This document shows positions 7,583 to 14,747 of a stretch of DNA of 52,426 nt, one piece after another. The notes beneath the pieces are model-generated. The model saw only the letters and a list, made by a program, of their open reading frames with translations. It was not told where the DNA came from and did no database searches. Origin of the DNA: Phycisphaerales bacterium (GTDB taxonomy: Bacteria; Planctomycetota; Phycisphaerae; Phycisphaerales; UBA1924); the NCBI GenBank assembly GCA_029260315.1, contig JAJDDM010000032.1, positions 1-52,426 on the forward strand, written 5' to 3'. Numbering within the stretch: the stretch's first letter is position 1; each line of letters begins with the position of its first letter. The translations under genes were made by a program, and so were the position numbers.

Positions 7583-8065
7583 TCATCTCCCAAACCGCTC
7601 CCTTCGATCCTGCTCCTCCATCACATACATGTACTTCTCCCCCACCTGCTCATCACTCCACAAATACACCGTACTCCCACCCCGCGTCCAAACCTTCTCC
7701 CCGCACAACCCCTTCTCCCGCAACCGCCGCGTCGCCCACGCCTTGAACGTCCCCATGACCCGATCCGGATCCTGCCCCTCGGCCTGCACGACAACATGCA
7801 CATGATTTGTCCGCACATTGATCGCAAGCGCATGCCATCCGCGATGCGCACACACTTCCTCGATCGCCTCGTGAACGCATCGCCGGGCCTCGCGATCCAA
7901 CGAAACCAGCGATCCGCCCATCTGCTTCTGATCACTCCGCTCCAGCGCAGCGTTCGGCGGCTCGTGCCGCGCCGGATTCTGCGATCGCGACCCACGCTCG
8001 TCGCCATGCAACCATGTCCCGTAGCATGTGAAGGTGATGAAGTATGCGCGCGGCGTGGTGTGCAT
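7583..8065 (-). CDS. REP-associated-type tyrosine transposase (Y1, HUH nuclease)
   Basis: Single-strand HUH endonuclease of the IS200/RAYT superfamily, 160 aa. AYFITFTCYGTWLHGDERGS at the N-terminus is typical of the branch annotated in planctomycetes. The metal-binding motif is NHVHVVV, and the catalytic tyrosine is probably in GEKYMYVMEEQ. KAWATRRLREKG and KVWTRGGSTVYLW are further family motifs. I start at the ATG at 8065, where family homology begins; the longer open frame upstream reads through the repeat. The gene sits between a terminal repeat (7524-7547) and a paired-hairpin element (8130-8350), the arrangement expected of a transposase acting on those hairpins. Confidence 0.88.
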   Translation of the reverse strand: MHTTPRAYFITFTCYGTWLHGDERGSRSQNPARHEPPNAALERSDQKQMGGSLVSLDREARRCVHEAIEEVCAHRGWHALAINVRTNHVHVVVQAEGQDPDRVMGTFKAWATRRLREKGLCGEKVWTRGGSTVYLWSDEQVGEKYMYVMEEQDRRERFGR

Positions 8066-8129
8066 GGCGCCAAAGAGTGTATGAATAGAGTGAATCGGCA
8101 GAAGCGGTAGGCGCCCTTCCTGACAAACG

Positions 8130-8350
8130 CTTTGCGTCAACTGGCGGAGAACTCGAACGATTGCGGATGACCGAGTGACGTGCCACCAGCCGTGGCTTTG
8201 CACGCCTGGTGCTTCTGGGAAAGGGCTATGAAACACCAACCGCTCAAAGCAGCGGTTGGTGGCACGACGCGAGACACGCGTGCAAGCATCCCGCCGCGAA
8301 GCACTTGTAACAAACGACGCAAATGGCTCTCACGGTCGGGCCTGTGATCG
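8130..8350 (-). repeat. Paired-hairpin mobile element, copy B, next to the transposase gene
   Basis: Inverted relative to copies A and C. Hairpins lie at about 8184-8211 (CACCAGCCGTG, loop GCTTTG, CACGCCTGGTG, one mismatch) and 8234-8261 (CACCAACCGCT, loop CAAAGC, AGCGGTTGGTG). The right end, 8327-8350, is the terminal repeat matching 7524-7547 in inverted orientation. It fills the gap from the transposase start to the next frame; I see no gene in it. Confidence 0.85.
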
Positions 8351-8490
8351 CTCACACGCCGACCGGCGGCACACGCTCTACCAACTCCAAAAGCCCCATC
8401 TCACGCACGACATCCATCAATCGTCCGCCGAATCGTGGTCATACCGACTTCAAGCTAGACGCCGAGTCGATCTTCGAAGACAATACCCCC

Positions 8491-8970
8491 ATGATCGCAC
8501 AGCACGCCCAACTCGAAGCCACCAAAGCCCCGATCGACGCCACTCTTCCAAGCCCGAGACCCCAGACCCAAGACCCCAGCCCCAGGCACGAAGTACTCCC
8601 CGACCTTCCGCATTCGAATGCCGAATCCCGAATCCCGATTGCCGAACTCGACCCCCCGACCCTCGACCCCTCTTCTCTCCTCCGCGACTTCCTCACCGCC
8701 GACATCGACATCCTCGACATCTGCGACAACCACGACATCACCATCGCGCAACTCGAAGCCTGGCTCAACGCGCCCGACATCCGGCACGCTCTCGAATCGC
8801 TCGAGCGCATCAGCACCCAGCGCGAGCGCGCCATCCACGCACAATCCCGACCCATCGCCGCCTACCGCCTCCAGCAAACCTCGGCCCGCAACCCCGACAC
8901 CATCGACCCCAAGCTCCGCACCGCCCATGAATCCACCCGCAAGGCCGCCGCCCAGATCCTGCGGTGCCGT
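8491..8970 (+). pseudogene. Decayed orphan, conserved-looking helical segment without its own stop
   Basis: From an ATG at 8491 the frame reads MIAQHAQLEATKAP... and, after a proline-rich stretch, a plausible helical domain: LLRDFLTADIDILDICDNHD, then ITIAQLEAWLNAPDIRHALE and ESTRKAAAQILR. This resembles small planctomycete orphans with a helix-turn-helix-like 'ITIAQLEAWL' segment; I give no function. After residue ~158 the frame enters non-protein-like sequence and stays open to 9834, across the carbonic-anhydrase-like gene. The likely cause is a frameshift or insertion near 8965, where hairpin-rich repeat DNA begins. Confidence 0.4.
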
Positions 8971-9045
8971 GGTCTCAGCGAGTCTTCGAGCGAAGGCCAC
9001 GCGCGCGGAGCAACACCCCACCGAACCACGGGCTCCGGCGCTGCG

Positions 9046-9077
9046 TGCCATGGCCGCGGCTCTGCGCGGCTATGCCA
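9046..9077 (+). repeat. Hairpin with GCTCTG loop (paired-hairpin family relative)
   Basis: TGCCATGGCCGCG (9046-9058), loop GCTCTG, then CGCGGCTATGCCA (9065-9077). Twelve of 13 arm positions pair (one G-T, one mismatch). Loop length and sequence match the GCTYTG loops of the other elements, so I place it in the same family with a different stem. Confidence 0.55.
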
Positions 9078-9149
9078 AACGCAGCGGAATACTCCCGACA
9101 ACGCGCGTCGCACCCAAACACCCGATGCAACCCACTACACTCGCCTCCC

Positions 9150-9608
9150 ATGCCGAACACCCCCTGGACATCCCCCACCTCCTTCTCCGACCAGCGCATC
9201 CGCGCCGCCGCCGTCTACTGCTCCGACGGACGCTTCGGCGAGCACTTCGACGACCTCTGCCAGAACCACCTCGCCCTCCCCCGCTACGACCGCCTCGCCA
9301 TCCCCGGCGGCGCCGCCTGCCTCGCCGGTCACCCCGAGACCCAGCACGAAGAACACGCGGCCCACGACGAACTCCGCTTCCTCGCCGAGGTCCACGCGAT
9401 CGAGCGCGTCGTCCTCATCGCCCACCAGGGCTGCGCCTTCTACACCCACCGCCTCAAGGTCGACACCGACGACCTGCGCGCCCGCCAACTCGACGACCTC
9501 GCCCGCGCCGCCAAGCACGTTCAACAGCTTGACCCCGCCCTGCGCGTCGACGCCTACTTCGCCGCCATCAACGCCGGCAAGATCAACTTCGAACCCATCG
9601 ACCTCTGA
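9150..9608 (+). CDS. Small beta-carbonic-anhydrase-like protein
   Basis: 152 aa. Carries the zinc-site signature of beta-carbonic anhydrases: C24-x-D26-x-R28 in VYCSDGRFGEH and H92-x2-C95 in VLIAHQGCAFY. GGAACLAG after the second strand corresponds to the usual glycine-rich loop. It is shorter than typical ~200-aa enzymes, lacking much of the N-terminal helix and the C-terminus, so CO2 hydration is likely by motif but not certain. The start ATG fits the beginning of the fold. A terminator for the opposite strand lies between it and the next gene. Confidence 0.75.
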   Translation: MPNTPWTSPTSFSDQRIRAAAVYCSDGRFGEHFDDLCQNHLALPRYDRLAIPGGAACLAGHPETQHEEHAAHDELRFLAEVHAIERVVLIAHQGCAFYTHRLKVDTDDLRARQLDDLARAAKHVQQLDPALRVDAYFAAINAGKINFEPIDL

Positions 9609-9623
9609 GCCCCAACTACCTTC

Positions 9624-9656
9624 TACGAGCCCGAAGCGCGAGCGAGGCAGACCCGC
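9624..9656 (+). repeat. Dispersed GAGCCCGAAGCGCGAGCGAGG repeat
   Basis: The motif GAGCCCGAAGCGCGAGCGAG follows the stop of the carbonic-anhydrase-like gene. I recall very similar intergenic motifs across planctomycetes. It reads as 'SPKRERG' in spurious frames. Confidence 0.4.
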
Positions 9657-9732
9657 CGCGCGCTCCGCCCGTTGCCCAACACCTCGGCGTGTTCCGGCCG
9701 ACGATCACATCCCGCTCCCGGTAACAATGCCC

Positions 9733-9771
9733 CAAAAACAACACCCCCCGGCTCCAAGAGACCGGGGGGCG
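9733..9771 (-). terminator. Rho-independent terminator after the VCBS-repeat gene
   Basis: On the minus strand CCCCCCGG, a 10-base loop, CCGGGGGG, then TGTTGTTTTGG. The hairpin arms are 9744-9751 and 9762-9769. Confidence 0.8.
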
Positions 9772-9803
9772 CAATGGGTCAGGAAACACGATATCAGGAT
9801 CAA

Positions 9804-11057
9804 TCAGCAGCCGAGGACGAACAGGTCGAGGTAGGCGAAGAAGTCCGCCGAGTCGATCGTGCCGTTGCCGTCGATGTCGGCGCCGGGATCGCCCGCCGCG
9901 AACAGGTCGAGGTAGGCAAAGAAGTCGTCGGCGTCGCCGTCGCCGTCGCCGTCGAGGTCCGCGTCGCAGCCCTTGGGCGGATCGATGGCGTTGAACAGCA
10001 GGCTGGTCGTGTTGCTGTCGCGGTTGGGGACGGCCAGATCGGGCATGGTGTCGCCGTTGAGATCGGCGACGGCCATCTGCTCGGGGTGCAGGCCGGTGGT
10101 GAACTGCATCGCGGCACCGAGCGTGCCGCCGGTGTTCTCGAGGGCGCTGACAAAGTTCAGATCCTCGTCGCCGACGACGATGTCCGGGTCGCCATCGCGG
10201 TCGAGGTCGACCGCGGCGATGTCGCCGGGGTTCTGCCCGCCGGTATTGAAGAACGCCGGGCCGGAGAACGATCCGCCGTTGTTGATGAAGAGGTTGAGGA
10301 AGTCGCCCGAGGCGAGGACATCGGCGTCGCCGTCGCCGTCGATGTCGGCGGTCTCGATGGAGCCGGGGCGCTGGTTGGGAGTGGAGATGTTCTGGGTCAT
10401 GCTGAAGACGCCGGCGTTGTTGGTGAAGAAGGCGACATCGCGGACCTGTCGGCGTCCGACGGCGATGTCGAGGTCACCGTCGCCGTCGAAGTCGCCGAAG
10501 TCTGCGCCGCCGACCTCGTCGCCGGCCGAGAAGGTGTTGGCGCTGAAGACGCCGGCGTTGTTAACGAGGACGGTGACGCTCGCGCCGTCGCGGTTTGCGG
10601 TAAGCAGGTCGGTGTCGCCGTCGGCGTCGACATCGCCCTGTCGCATGTGGCGGGGCTCGATGCCGGTGGCGGTGTTGCCCGCGGCGCTGAAGACGCCCGC
10701 GTTGTTGGTGTAGACGCGGACGGAGTTGATGTTCTTGAGGACGACGGCGATGTCGGTGTCGCCGTCGCCGTCGAAGTCGGCGGCCTGGAGGGTGTCTGGG
10801 CCGGTGTTGGCGCCGGTGAAGATCTCGGCGGTCTGGGAGAACGCGCCGGCGTTGTTGGTGAAGATGATGACGCGGTCGATGGAATCTGCCGCGACGGCGA
10901 GGTCCATGTCTCCGTCGCCGTCCCAGTCGCCGGCGGCGCTGCCGCCCGGACGCTGTGCGGTGGGCAGGTTGACGGCGGGGTCGAAGGCCGGGGCGACGGC
11001 GAGCGCCGAGGCGGCGCAGCCGGCGACGAGCGAGAGGACGAGTGCTTTGCGAATCAT
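9804..11057 (-). CDS. Secreted VCBS/FG-GAP repeat protein with GC-type dockerin
   Basis: 417 aa. Signal peptide MIRKALVLSLVAGCAASALA, then about seven repeats of the pattern DxDGDGDxDLAVA...NNAGVF, which form FG-GAP/VCBS beta-propeller blades binding calcium at DGDGD loops. Residues ~363-417 are the GC dockerin: CDADLDGDGDGDADDFFAYL, a second copy, and terminal VLGC. AGGAGA precedes the ATG at 11057. A sigma54 promoter at 11122-11137 and a terminator after the stop make it a single-gene unit. Probably extracellular; the ligand is unknown. Confidence 0.92.
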   Translation of the reverse strand: MIRKALVLSLVAGCAASALAVAPAFDPAVNLPTAQRPGGSAAGDWDGDGDMDLAVAADSIDRVIIFTNNAGAFSQTAEIFTGANTGPDTLQAADFDGDGDTDIAVVLKNINSVRVYTNNAGVFSAAGNTATGIEPRHMRQGDVDADGDTDLLTANRDGASVTVLVNNAGVFSANTFSAGDEVGGADFGDFDGDGDLDIAVGRRQVRDVAFFTNNAGVFSMTQNISTPNQRPGSIETADIDGDGDADVLASGDFLNLFINNGGSFSGPAFFNTGGQNPGDIAAVDLDRDGDPDIVVGDEDLNFVSALENTGGTLGAAMQFTTGLHPEQMAVADLNGDTMPDLAVPNRDSNTTSLLFNAIDPPKGCDADLDGDGDGDADDFFAYLDLFAAGDPGADIDGNGTIDSADFFAYLDLFVLGC

Positions 11058-11121
11058 CTGGAAGTCTCCTGCAAACAAGGGTTTCAAGGATGCGCCACGC
11101 GGCGCCTGGTACATGGTGCAT

Positions 11122-11137
11122 GGCAAGTGGCGTGCCA
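11122..11137 (-). promoter_or_regulatory. sigma54 (-24/-12) promoter
   Basis: TGGCACGCCACTTGCC on the minus strand, with GG and GC elements exactly 10 bp apart as the sigma54 consensus TGGCAC-N5-TTGCW requires. The ATG of the VCBS gene is 65 bp downstream. A TGGACACA direct repeat and a TGGCCA palindrome (11190-11235) lie upstream and could bind the activator. Confidence 0.8.
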
Positions 11138-11251
11138 GACCGATGAATCGCGTTCTGGACGGCACACGGGGCTGCTCTGATGTCTGCACGGTGCGTGGAT
11201 GCGCGATTGTGTCCAGGGCTGGCCAGATGTGTCCATGAGCGCTGCGGCACG

Positions 11252-11286
11252 AAAAAAGGCCGGGGTCCTTCGGACGCCCGGCCCCG
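11252..11286 (-). terminator. Rho-independent terminator
   Basis: On the minus strand GGCCGGGCGTCC, loop GAA, GGACCCCGGCC, then six Ts. It follows the dockerin gene ending at 11313. Confidence 0.85.
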
Positions 11287-11312
11287 GAGTGGGGGGAAAT
11301 CTTTGCGCTCGA

Positions 11313-12317
11313 TCAGCAGCCCTGGGCAAACCGATCGAGGAACTCGAAGAAGTCGTCGGCACCGATGTCGCCGTCGCCGGTCGCGTCGGCGCGGTAGTCG
11401 CCTGTCGCGAAGAAGTCGAGATAGCGGAAGAAATCGCCTGAGTCGACGGCGCCGTTGATATCGAGGTCGACGACGCAGGGCTCGGTGATGTTGTCGCAGA
11501 ACTCGCCGGTCTGCTGGAGACAGTCGAACTGCTCGACGAACTCGGGGCTTGCGGGCAAAGGTGTGCCGTCGTCGAGCAGAACGGCGGCGAGGAAGGCGTC
11601 CCGAGCGATCGCGCCGTCACGCGGATCCTCGATGACCGGGCAGGCGAACCAGGGCGGGCCCTCGCTGCCGTCGCGGTTGAGGCGGCGCTGGGTCATGAAG
11701 CCGTCGGCGGTGAGGTTCTCGATGTCGCCGGCGTCCTTGATCACGGGAGTGCCGTCGAGGCTGAGGCCGTTCTCCCAGACGAGGCGGGCGAGCGTGCGCC
11801 GGCCGTCGGGCGAGGTGAAGGCGTCGTCGGTGAAGCGGACGATGACGGTCTCCCAGAGGCCGAGCGGGTCATTGGAGAAGTAGCCGTTGCGCAGGTCGAT
11901 GACGTCCTCCTGGCGCTTGGGGAAGATCTCGATGTCGGGGTTGTCATGCACCGGGAAGGCGTAGAGAGGGAATGCGTCCGCGATCTCGCGCGCCTCGCGC
12001 CCGACAGCGTCGTCGGTGAAGGTCTCGGCGAAGAGGAAGCTCACGGCGTTGAAGTAGACCGCGTGGCCCGCGTGGTCGTAGGCGGGGATCGTCAGGAGGA
12101 CCCGGACGTTGTTGTGATCCTCATCCGGCGGAGCGTCCTCGAGGACGCTCACGCCGTCCATCCCGTCGACGCGATTGACGAGCAGCGCAGGGTCTACGCC
12201 GTTTGTGAGATAGAAGGCGTCGGAGAAGTCGTACGGGCGTGGATCGGTGTCTTGCGCAAGAGCGACGGTCGCGAACGGTGCGGCACAGAGTGCGGTCAGC
12301 GTGCGAGAGAGAATCAT
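11313..12317 (-). CDS. Secreted protein of unknown fold with GC-type dockerin
   Basis: 334 aa. Signal peptide MILSRTLTALCAAPFATVALA with cleavage after ALA; the mature protein starts QDTDPRPYDFSDAFYL. The body (residues ~22-275) has strand-rich segments such as VRVLLTIPAYDHAGHAVYFN and contains FLTNGVDPALL-like text often seen in planctomycete secreted proteins, but I do not recognise the fold. The C-terminal dockerin (~280-334) is the most diverged of the set after that at 24946: CVVDLDINGAVDSGDFFRYL and GDGDIGADDFFEFLDRF, ending AQGC. AGGAGA precedes the ATG; its own sigma54 promoter and terminator make it monocistronic. Confidence 0.88.
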   Translation of the reverse strand: MILSRTLTALCAAPFATVALAQDTDPRPYDFSDAFYLTNGVDPALLVNRVDGMDGVSVLEDAPPDEDHNNVRVLLTIPAYDHAGHAVYFNAVSFLFAETFTDDAVGREAREIADAFPLYAFPVHDNPDIEIFPKRQEDVIDLRNGYFSNDPLGLWETVIVRFTDDAFTSPDGRRTLARLVWENGLSLDGTPVIKDAGDIENLTADGFMTQRRLNRDGSEGPPWFACPVIEDPRDGAIARDAFLAAVLLDDGTPLPASPEFVEQFDCLQQTGEFCDNITEPCVVDLDINGAVDSGDFFRYLDFFATGDYRADATGDGDIGADDFFEFLDRFAQGC

Positions 12318-12362
12318 GGGTCGGTCTCCTTTCTTGGTGGACCCCCAGCACCAAAGAGTCGC

Positions 12363-12378
12363 GGCAACGGGCGTGCCA
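12363..12378 (-). promoter_or_regulatory. sigma54 (-24/-12) promoter
   Basis: TGGCACGCCCGTTGCC on the minus strand, with exact 10-bp GG/GC spacing. The ATG of the gene at 12317 is 46 bp downstream. Confidence 0.8.
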
Positions 12379-12483
12379 AGTGCGCCCGATGCCGCGAGAG
12401 GAGCGTTCAGAGGGGCCCCGCGCCATGGCGAGCTCGGCCCATCGGCGAAAGGTCTCGCCGAATGGCGGCCAGGCGAGGCCGGG

Positions 12484-13359
12484 TCAATCGCAGCCGTCGG
12501 CGAAGAGATCGAGGAAGGCGAAGAAATCGTCCGCATCGGTGTCACCATCGGCGTCGATATCCGCCTCTGGATCGCCGGCGGCGAACAGATCGAGAAACAT
12601 GAAGAAGTCTTCGGCGTCGGTGTCGCCGTCGCCGTCGATATCCGCGGGACAAACCCTCCTCGTCGTCAGTTGGATGAGGGGCGTGCGGGGTCCGATGCCG
12701 AACAGTTGCCCGAACAGCGCGTCGAATGGAGTGGCGCACTCGATGAAATCAACGTCTCCGTCGCCATCGAAGTCGTCGCCGCGGAAGCGATTCTGGTACC
12801 ACGCCTCGGACAGGCCCGAGGTCGGAGGCGGCCCCAGGACGATCTGGCTCGCGTGGGGCCAAGGCATGACATTGTTGCGCACGCCGATGAAGAATGACTC
12901 ATCCGGCGGCAACACTCCGTCCAGCTCGATCTCGTACGCCCAGAGTTGGCCGCCGCCCCCCCGTGGCAGCACTATCTGCCGCCCGTTGTCGTCCAACACC
13001 GGCTCGCGGGTGTTGGGGACATCCTCGATCAGGACAGCGGCGGTGTCTCGATCCGCGCACCCCGACAGGACCTCTTCGGACGTCCAGATCGCCACGTCGG
13101 CCGTGCCCTCCCAGGACGTGGGGTCGAAGTCCGCCGCCCACCAGGTCACTCGCTCGATCGGATGTCGGGCGCATGAGACTTCATACATCAGCCAGTCCCG
13201 AGTCCGGATGAAGCCGCCCCCGCTGGGCCGATCATGCCCTGGGAACACGACCACCTCTGATAATGGATCTGCCAGTTCGAGCGGCGGGCCGCAGACGTCT
13301 TGCCCCTGGCTCGGACTCACCGCCATCGCCGCGCACGCTGCTGAGATCACCGCTCGCAT
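12484..13359 (-). CDS. Secreted protein of unknown fold with GC-type dockerin
   Basis: 291 aa. Short signal peptide MRAVISAACAAMAVSPSQGQ. The body resembles a beta-sandwich (VTWWAADFDPTSWEGTADVAIWTSE, QLWAYEIELDGVLPPDESFFIGVRNN), as in proteins described as having PEP-CTERM-like lectin folds; that is inference. The dockerin (~236-291) is CPADIDGDGDTDAEDFFMFL plus DADGDTDADDFFAFLDLF, ending DGCD, so the Cys is one residue from the end. AAGGAG precedes the ATG at 13359, giving a better start than the longer frame to 13404. The gene upstream ends 35 bp before it, so the two are probably co-transcribed. Confidence 0.88.
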   Translation of the reverse strand: MRAVISAACAAMAVSPSQGQDVCGPPLELADPLSEVVVFPGHDRPSGGGFIRTRDWLMYEVSCARHPIERVTWWAADFDPTSWEGTADVAIWTSEEVLSGCADRDTAAVLIEDVPNTREPVLDDNGRQIVLPRGGGGQLWAYEIELDGVLPPDESFFIGVRNNVMPWPHASQIVLGPPPTSGLSEAWYQNRFRGDDFDGDGDVDFIECATPFDALFGQLFGIGPRTPLIQLTTRRVCPADIDGDGDTDAEDFFMFLDLFAAGDPEADIDADGDTDADDFFAFLDLFADGCD

Positions 13360-13394
13360 AGGTCGTCTCCTTTGGTGACGAATGTCTTGATGCA

Positions 13395-14642
13395 TCACGC
13401 GCACCCCCGGGCGAACACGTCGAGGTAGGCGAAGAAGTCCTTCGCGTCGAGATCGCCGTCACCGTCCAGGTCGGCCCGTTCATCACCGGACGCGAACAGG
13501 TCGAGATAGGCGAAGAAGTCCTCGGCATCCGCGTCGCCGTCGTCATCGAGATCCGCGTCGCAACCGATCGGGGTGAGCAGGACGCTCACTCCCCCGGTCG
13601 TCGAGGCCAGGATCTGTCCTCGCCGGTTGATGTCGATCGCGAAGTTGATGAACAGCGGCGTGTCGGTTACCTCGTTGAGATCGACCACCCCAAGGCCGTC
13701 GTCGCGCCACACGAAGCCGCGATCGACGAAGTCCGGCGCGTTGAACGTGCCGACGATCTCGCCGGCGTCATTGAGAGCCAGCGCGATGCCCGACCAGCCG
13801 ACGGCCTGCTGGGAGCCCTCGAGGAGGGGCTGGATGGAGCGATCGCTCGGCCAACGCACGGGCCAGAAGGTGTGAAACGGTGCTCCGATGTCCGCGGACC
13901 CGACCGCGAGGCCGGCCTCGTTGATGCCGTACGCCCGTGAGCCGAAAGGTATCCCAAAGTCGTCGACATCCAGCAGCGCAAGCAGCCTCAGCGTGCCATC
14001 GGGATCTCGCACGAAAGCCTGATTGTGACAGAGCAGATCGCTGGGCACCTTGGTCTCGCCGACGATCTGGCCGCGATCGTTGATCGCGAGCGGCTGGGTC
14101 CGGCTCTCGGGGTGGTGCCCATCGAACTGCGCCAGGTCGTAGTCCGGCGCGTCGGCGGTGTAGCCCTGGCGAGGTCCCACCTCGACCGTCATCCCGAGCA
14201 CGCGTCCGTCGTTGTTGATGGCGGTGGGCTCGTTGAAGACGATGAAATCGATATTGAGATGGCCCAGATCGCGCACGGTCCCGTCGCTCTCCCAGAGAGC
14301 GCCATAGCGTCCGCTGAGTTCGGGAAAGGTGAACACGTCGACGAATCCCACGACCTGTCCGCGGTCGTTCAGGTCGCTCGGGATGTGCAAGGCCGACTCG
14401 ATGACGTTGCCATCGACCTCGAAGAGATTGGGCAGTTCTACTACCTTGCCATTTGCCTTGCGAATCACGATGACAGGCTCGCCAGCGTCGTCGCGTGCCT
14501 TGCCGACGACATCGCCGAGGTTATTGAGCGCTTTGGCCCCGATAATATTGCCCAGGATCTCGACGTCGTACTGCGGTTGGGCAGCAACAGACGCCCCGGC
14601 AAAGGCGGTCCCCAAGGCGGTTATCAACGATCGTCTGTTCAT
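13395..14642 (-). CDS. HAF-repeat secreted protein with GC-type dockerin
   Basis: 415 aa. The N-terminus MNRRSLITALGTAFAGASVAA has a twin arginine and could be Tat- or Sec-directed. The body carries repeats of the 'A.NN.G.VVG.....G....A..W' type (ALNNLGDVVGKA, DLNDRGQVVGFVD, AINDRGQIVGETK, ALNDAGEIVGTFN), the HAF extracellular repeat, probably a beta-propeller. The dockerin is CDADLDDDGDADAEDFFAYL and GDGDLDAKDFFAYLDVF, ending RGCA. GAGGAG precedes the ATG. No good sigma54 site is seen upstream: a TGG...TGC match has 9-bp instead of 10-bp spacing. Divergent from the gene at 14748. Confidence 0.9.
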   Translation of the reverse strand: MNRRSLITALGTAFAGASVAAQPQYDVEILGNIIGAKALNNLGDVVGKARDDAGEPVIVIRKANGKVVELPNLFEVDGNVIESALHIPSDLNDRGQVVGFVDVFTFPELSGRYGALWESDGTVRDLGHLNIDFIVFNEPTAINNDGRVLGMTVEVGPRQGYTADAPDYDLAQFDGHHPESRTQPLAINDRGQIVGETKVPSDLLCHNQAFVRDPDGTLRLLALLDVDDFGIPFGSRAYGINEAGLAVGSADIGAPFHTFWPVRWPSDRSIQPLLEGSQQAVGWSGIALALNDAGEIVGTFNAPDFVDRGFVWRDDGLGVVDLNEVTDTPLFINFAIDINRRGQILASTTGGVSVLLTPIGCDADLDDDGDADAEDFFAYLDLFASGDERADLDGDGDLDAKDFFAYLDVFARGCA

Positions 14643-14675
14643 TTCTATGGCTCCTCAACGACTGCGGTGCATTGG

Positions 14676-14704
14676 TTGTCCATGGTCGACGATGCGAGTA
14701 TACT
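14676..14704 (+). promoter_or_regulatory. sigma70-type promoter of the gene at 14748
   Basis: TTGTCC at 14676-14681 and TATACT at 14699-14704 with a 17-bp spacer. The predicted start point falls at the left arm of the palindrome at 14708-14730. Confidence 0.6.
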
Positions 14705-14707
14705 ACT

Positions 14708-14730
14708 TTTCTGGAATACATTTCCAGAAA
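14708..14730 (+). promoter_or_regulatory. Perfect 23-bp palindrome, candidate operator
   Basis: TTTCTGGAA, five bases TACAT, then TTCCAGAAA: 9-bp perfect arms in an AT-rich patch between divergent genes. It overlaps the expected transcription start of the promoter at 14676-14704 and ends 17 bp before the ATG at 14748. This is typical of a repressor or autoregulator site; as RNA it would also make a small hairpin in the leader. Confidence 0.55.
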
Positions 14731-14747
14731 TATGCGAGAAATCTTCC

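Noticed and set aside
8970-9834. Continuation of the orphan frame across the carbonic-anhydrase-like gene
   Set aside because: The sequence becomes Pro/Ser/Thr low complexity, typical of an off-frame reading of the gene at 9150.
9804-9968. CRISPR-like appearance of repeated GCCGTCGCCGTCGAGGTC blocks at the ends of the dockerin genes
   Set aside because: They encode the DGDGDAD calcium loops in frame; there are no regularly spaced unique spacers and no cas genes.
9672-11180. Long plus-strand open frame opposite the VCBS gene (and similar ones at 12239, 19846, 22073, 25324, 26574, 28120, 30437)
   Set aside because: They are shadows of GC-rich genes on the other strand: composition is V/A/G/D repetitive, there are no motifs, and each lies fully antisense to a gene with a clear family.
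14660-14685. sigma54-like TGGACA...TGCAC upstream of the HAF gene
   Set aside because: The GG-GC spacing is 9 bp, and sigma54 needs 10; the -24 hexamer is also off.
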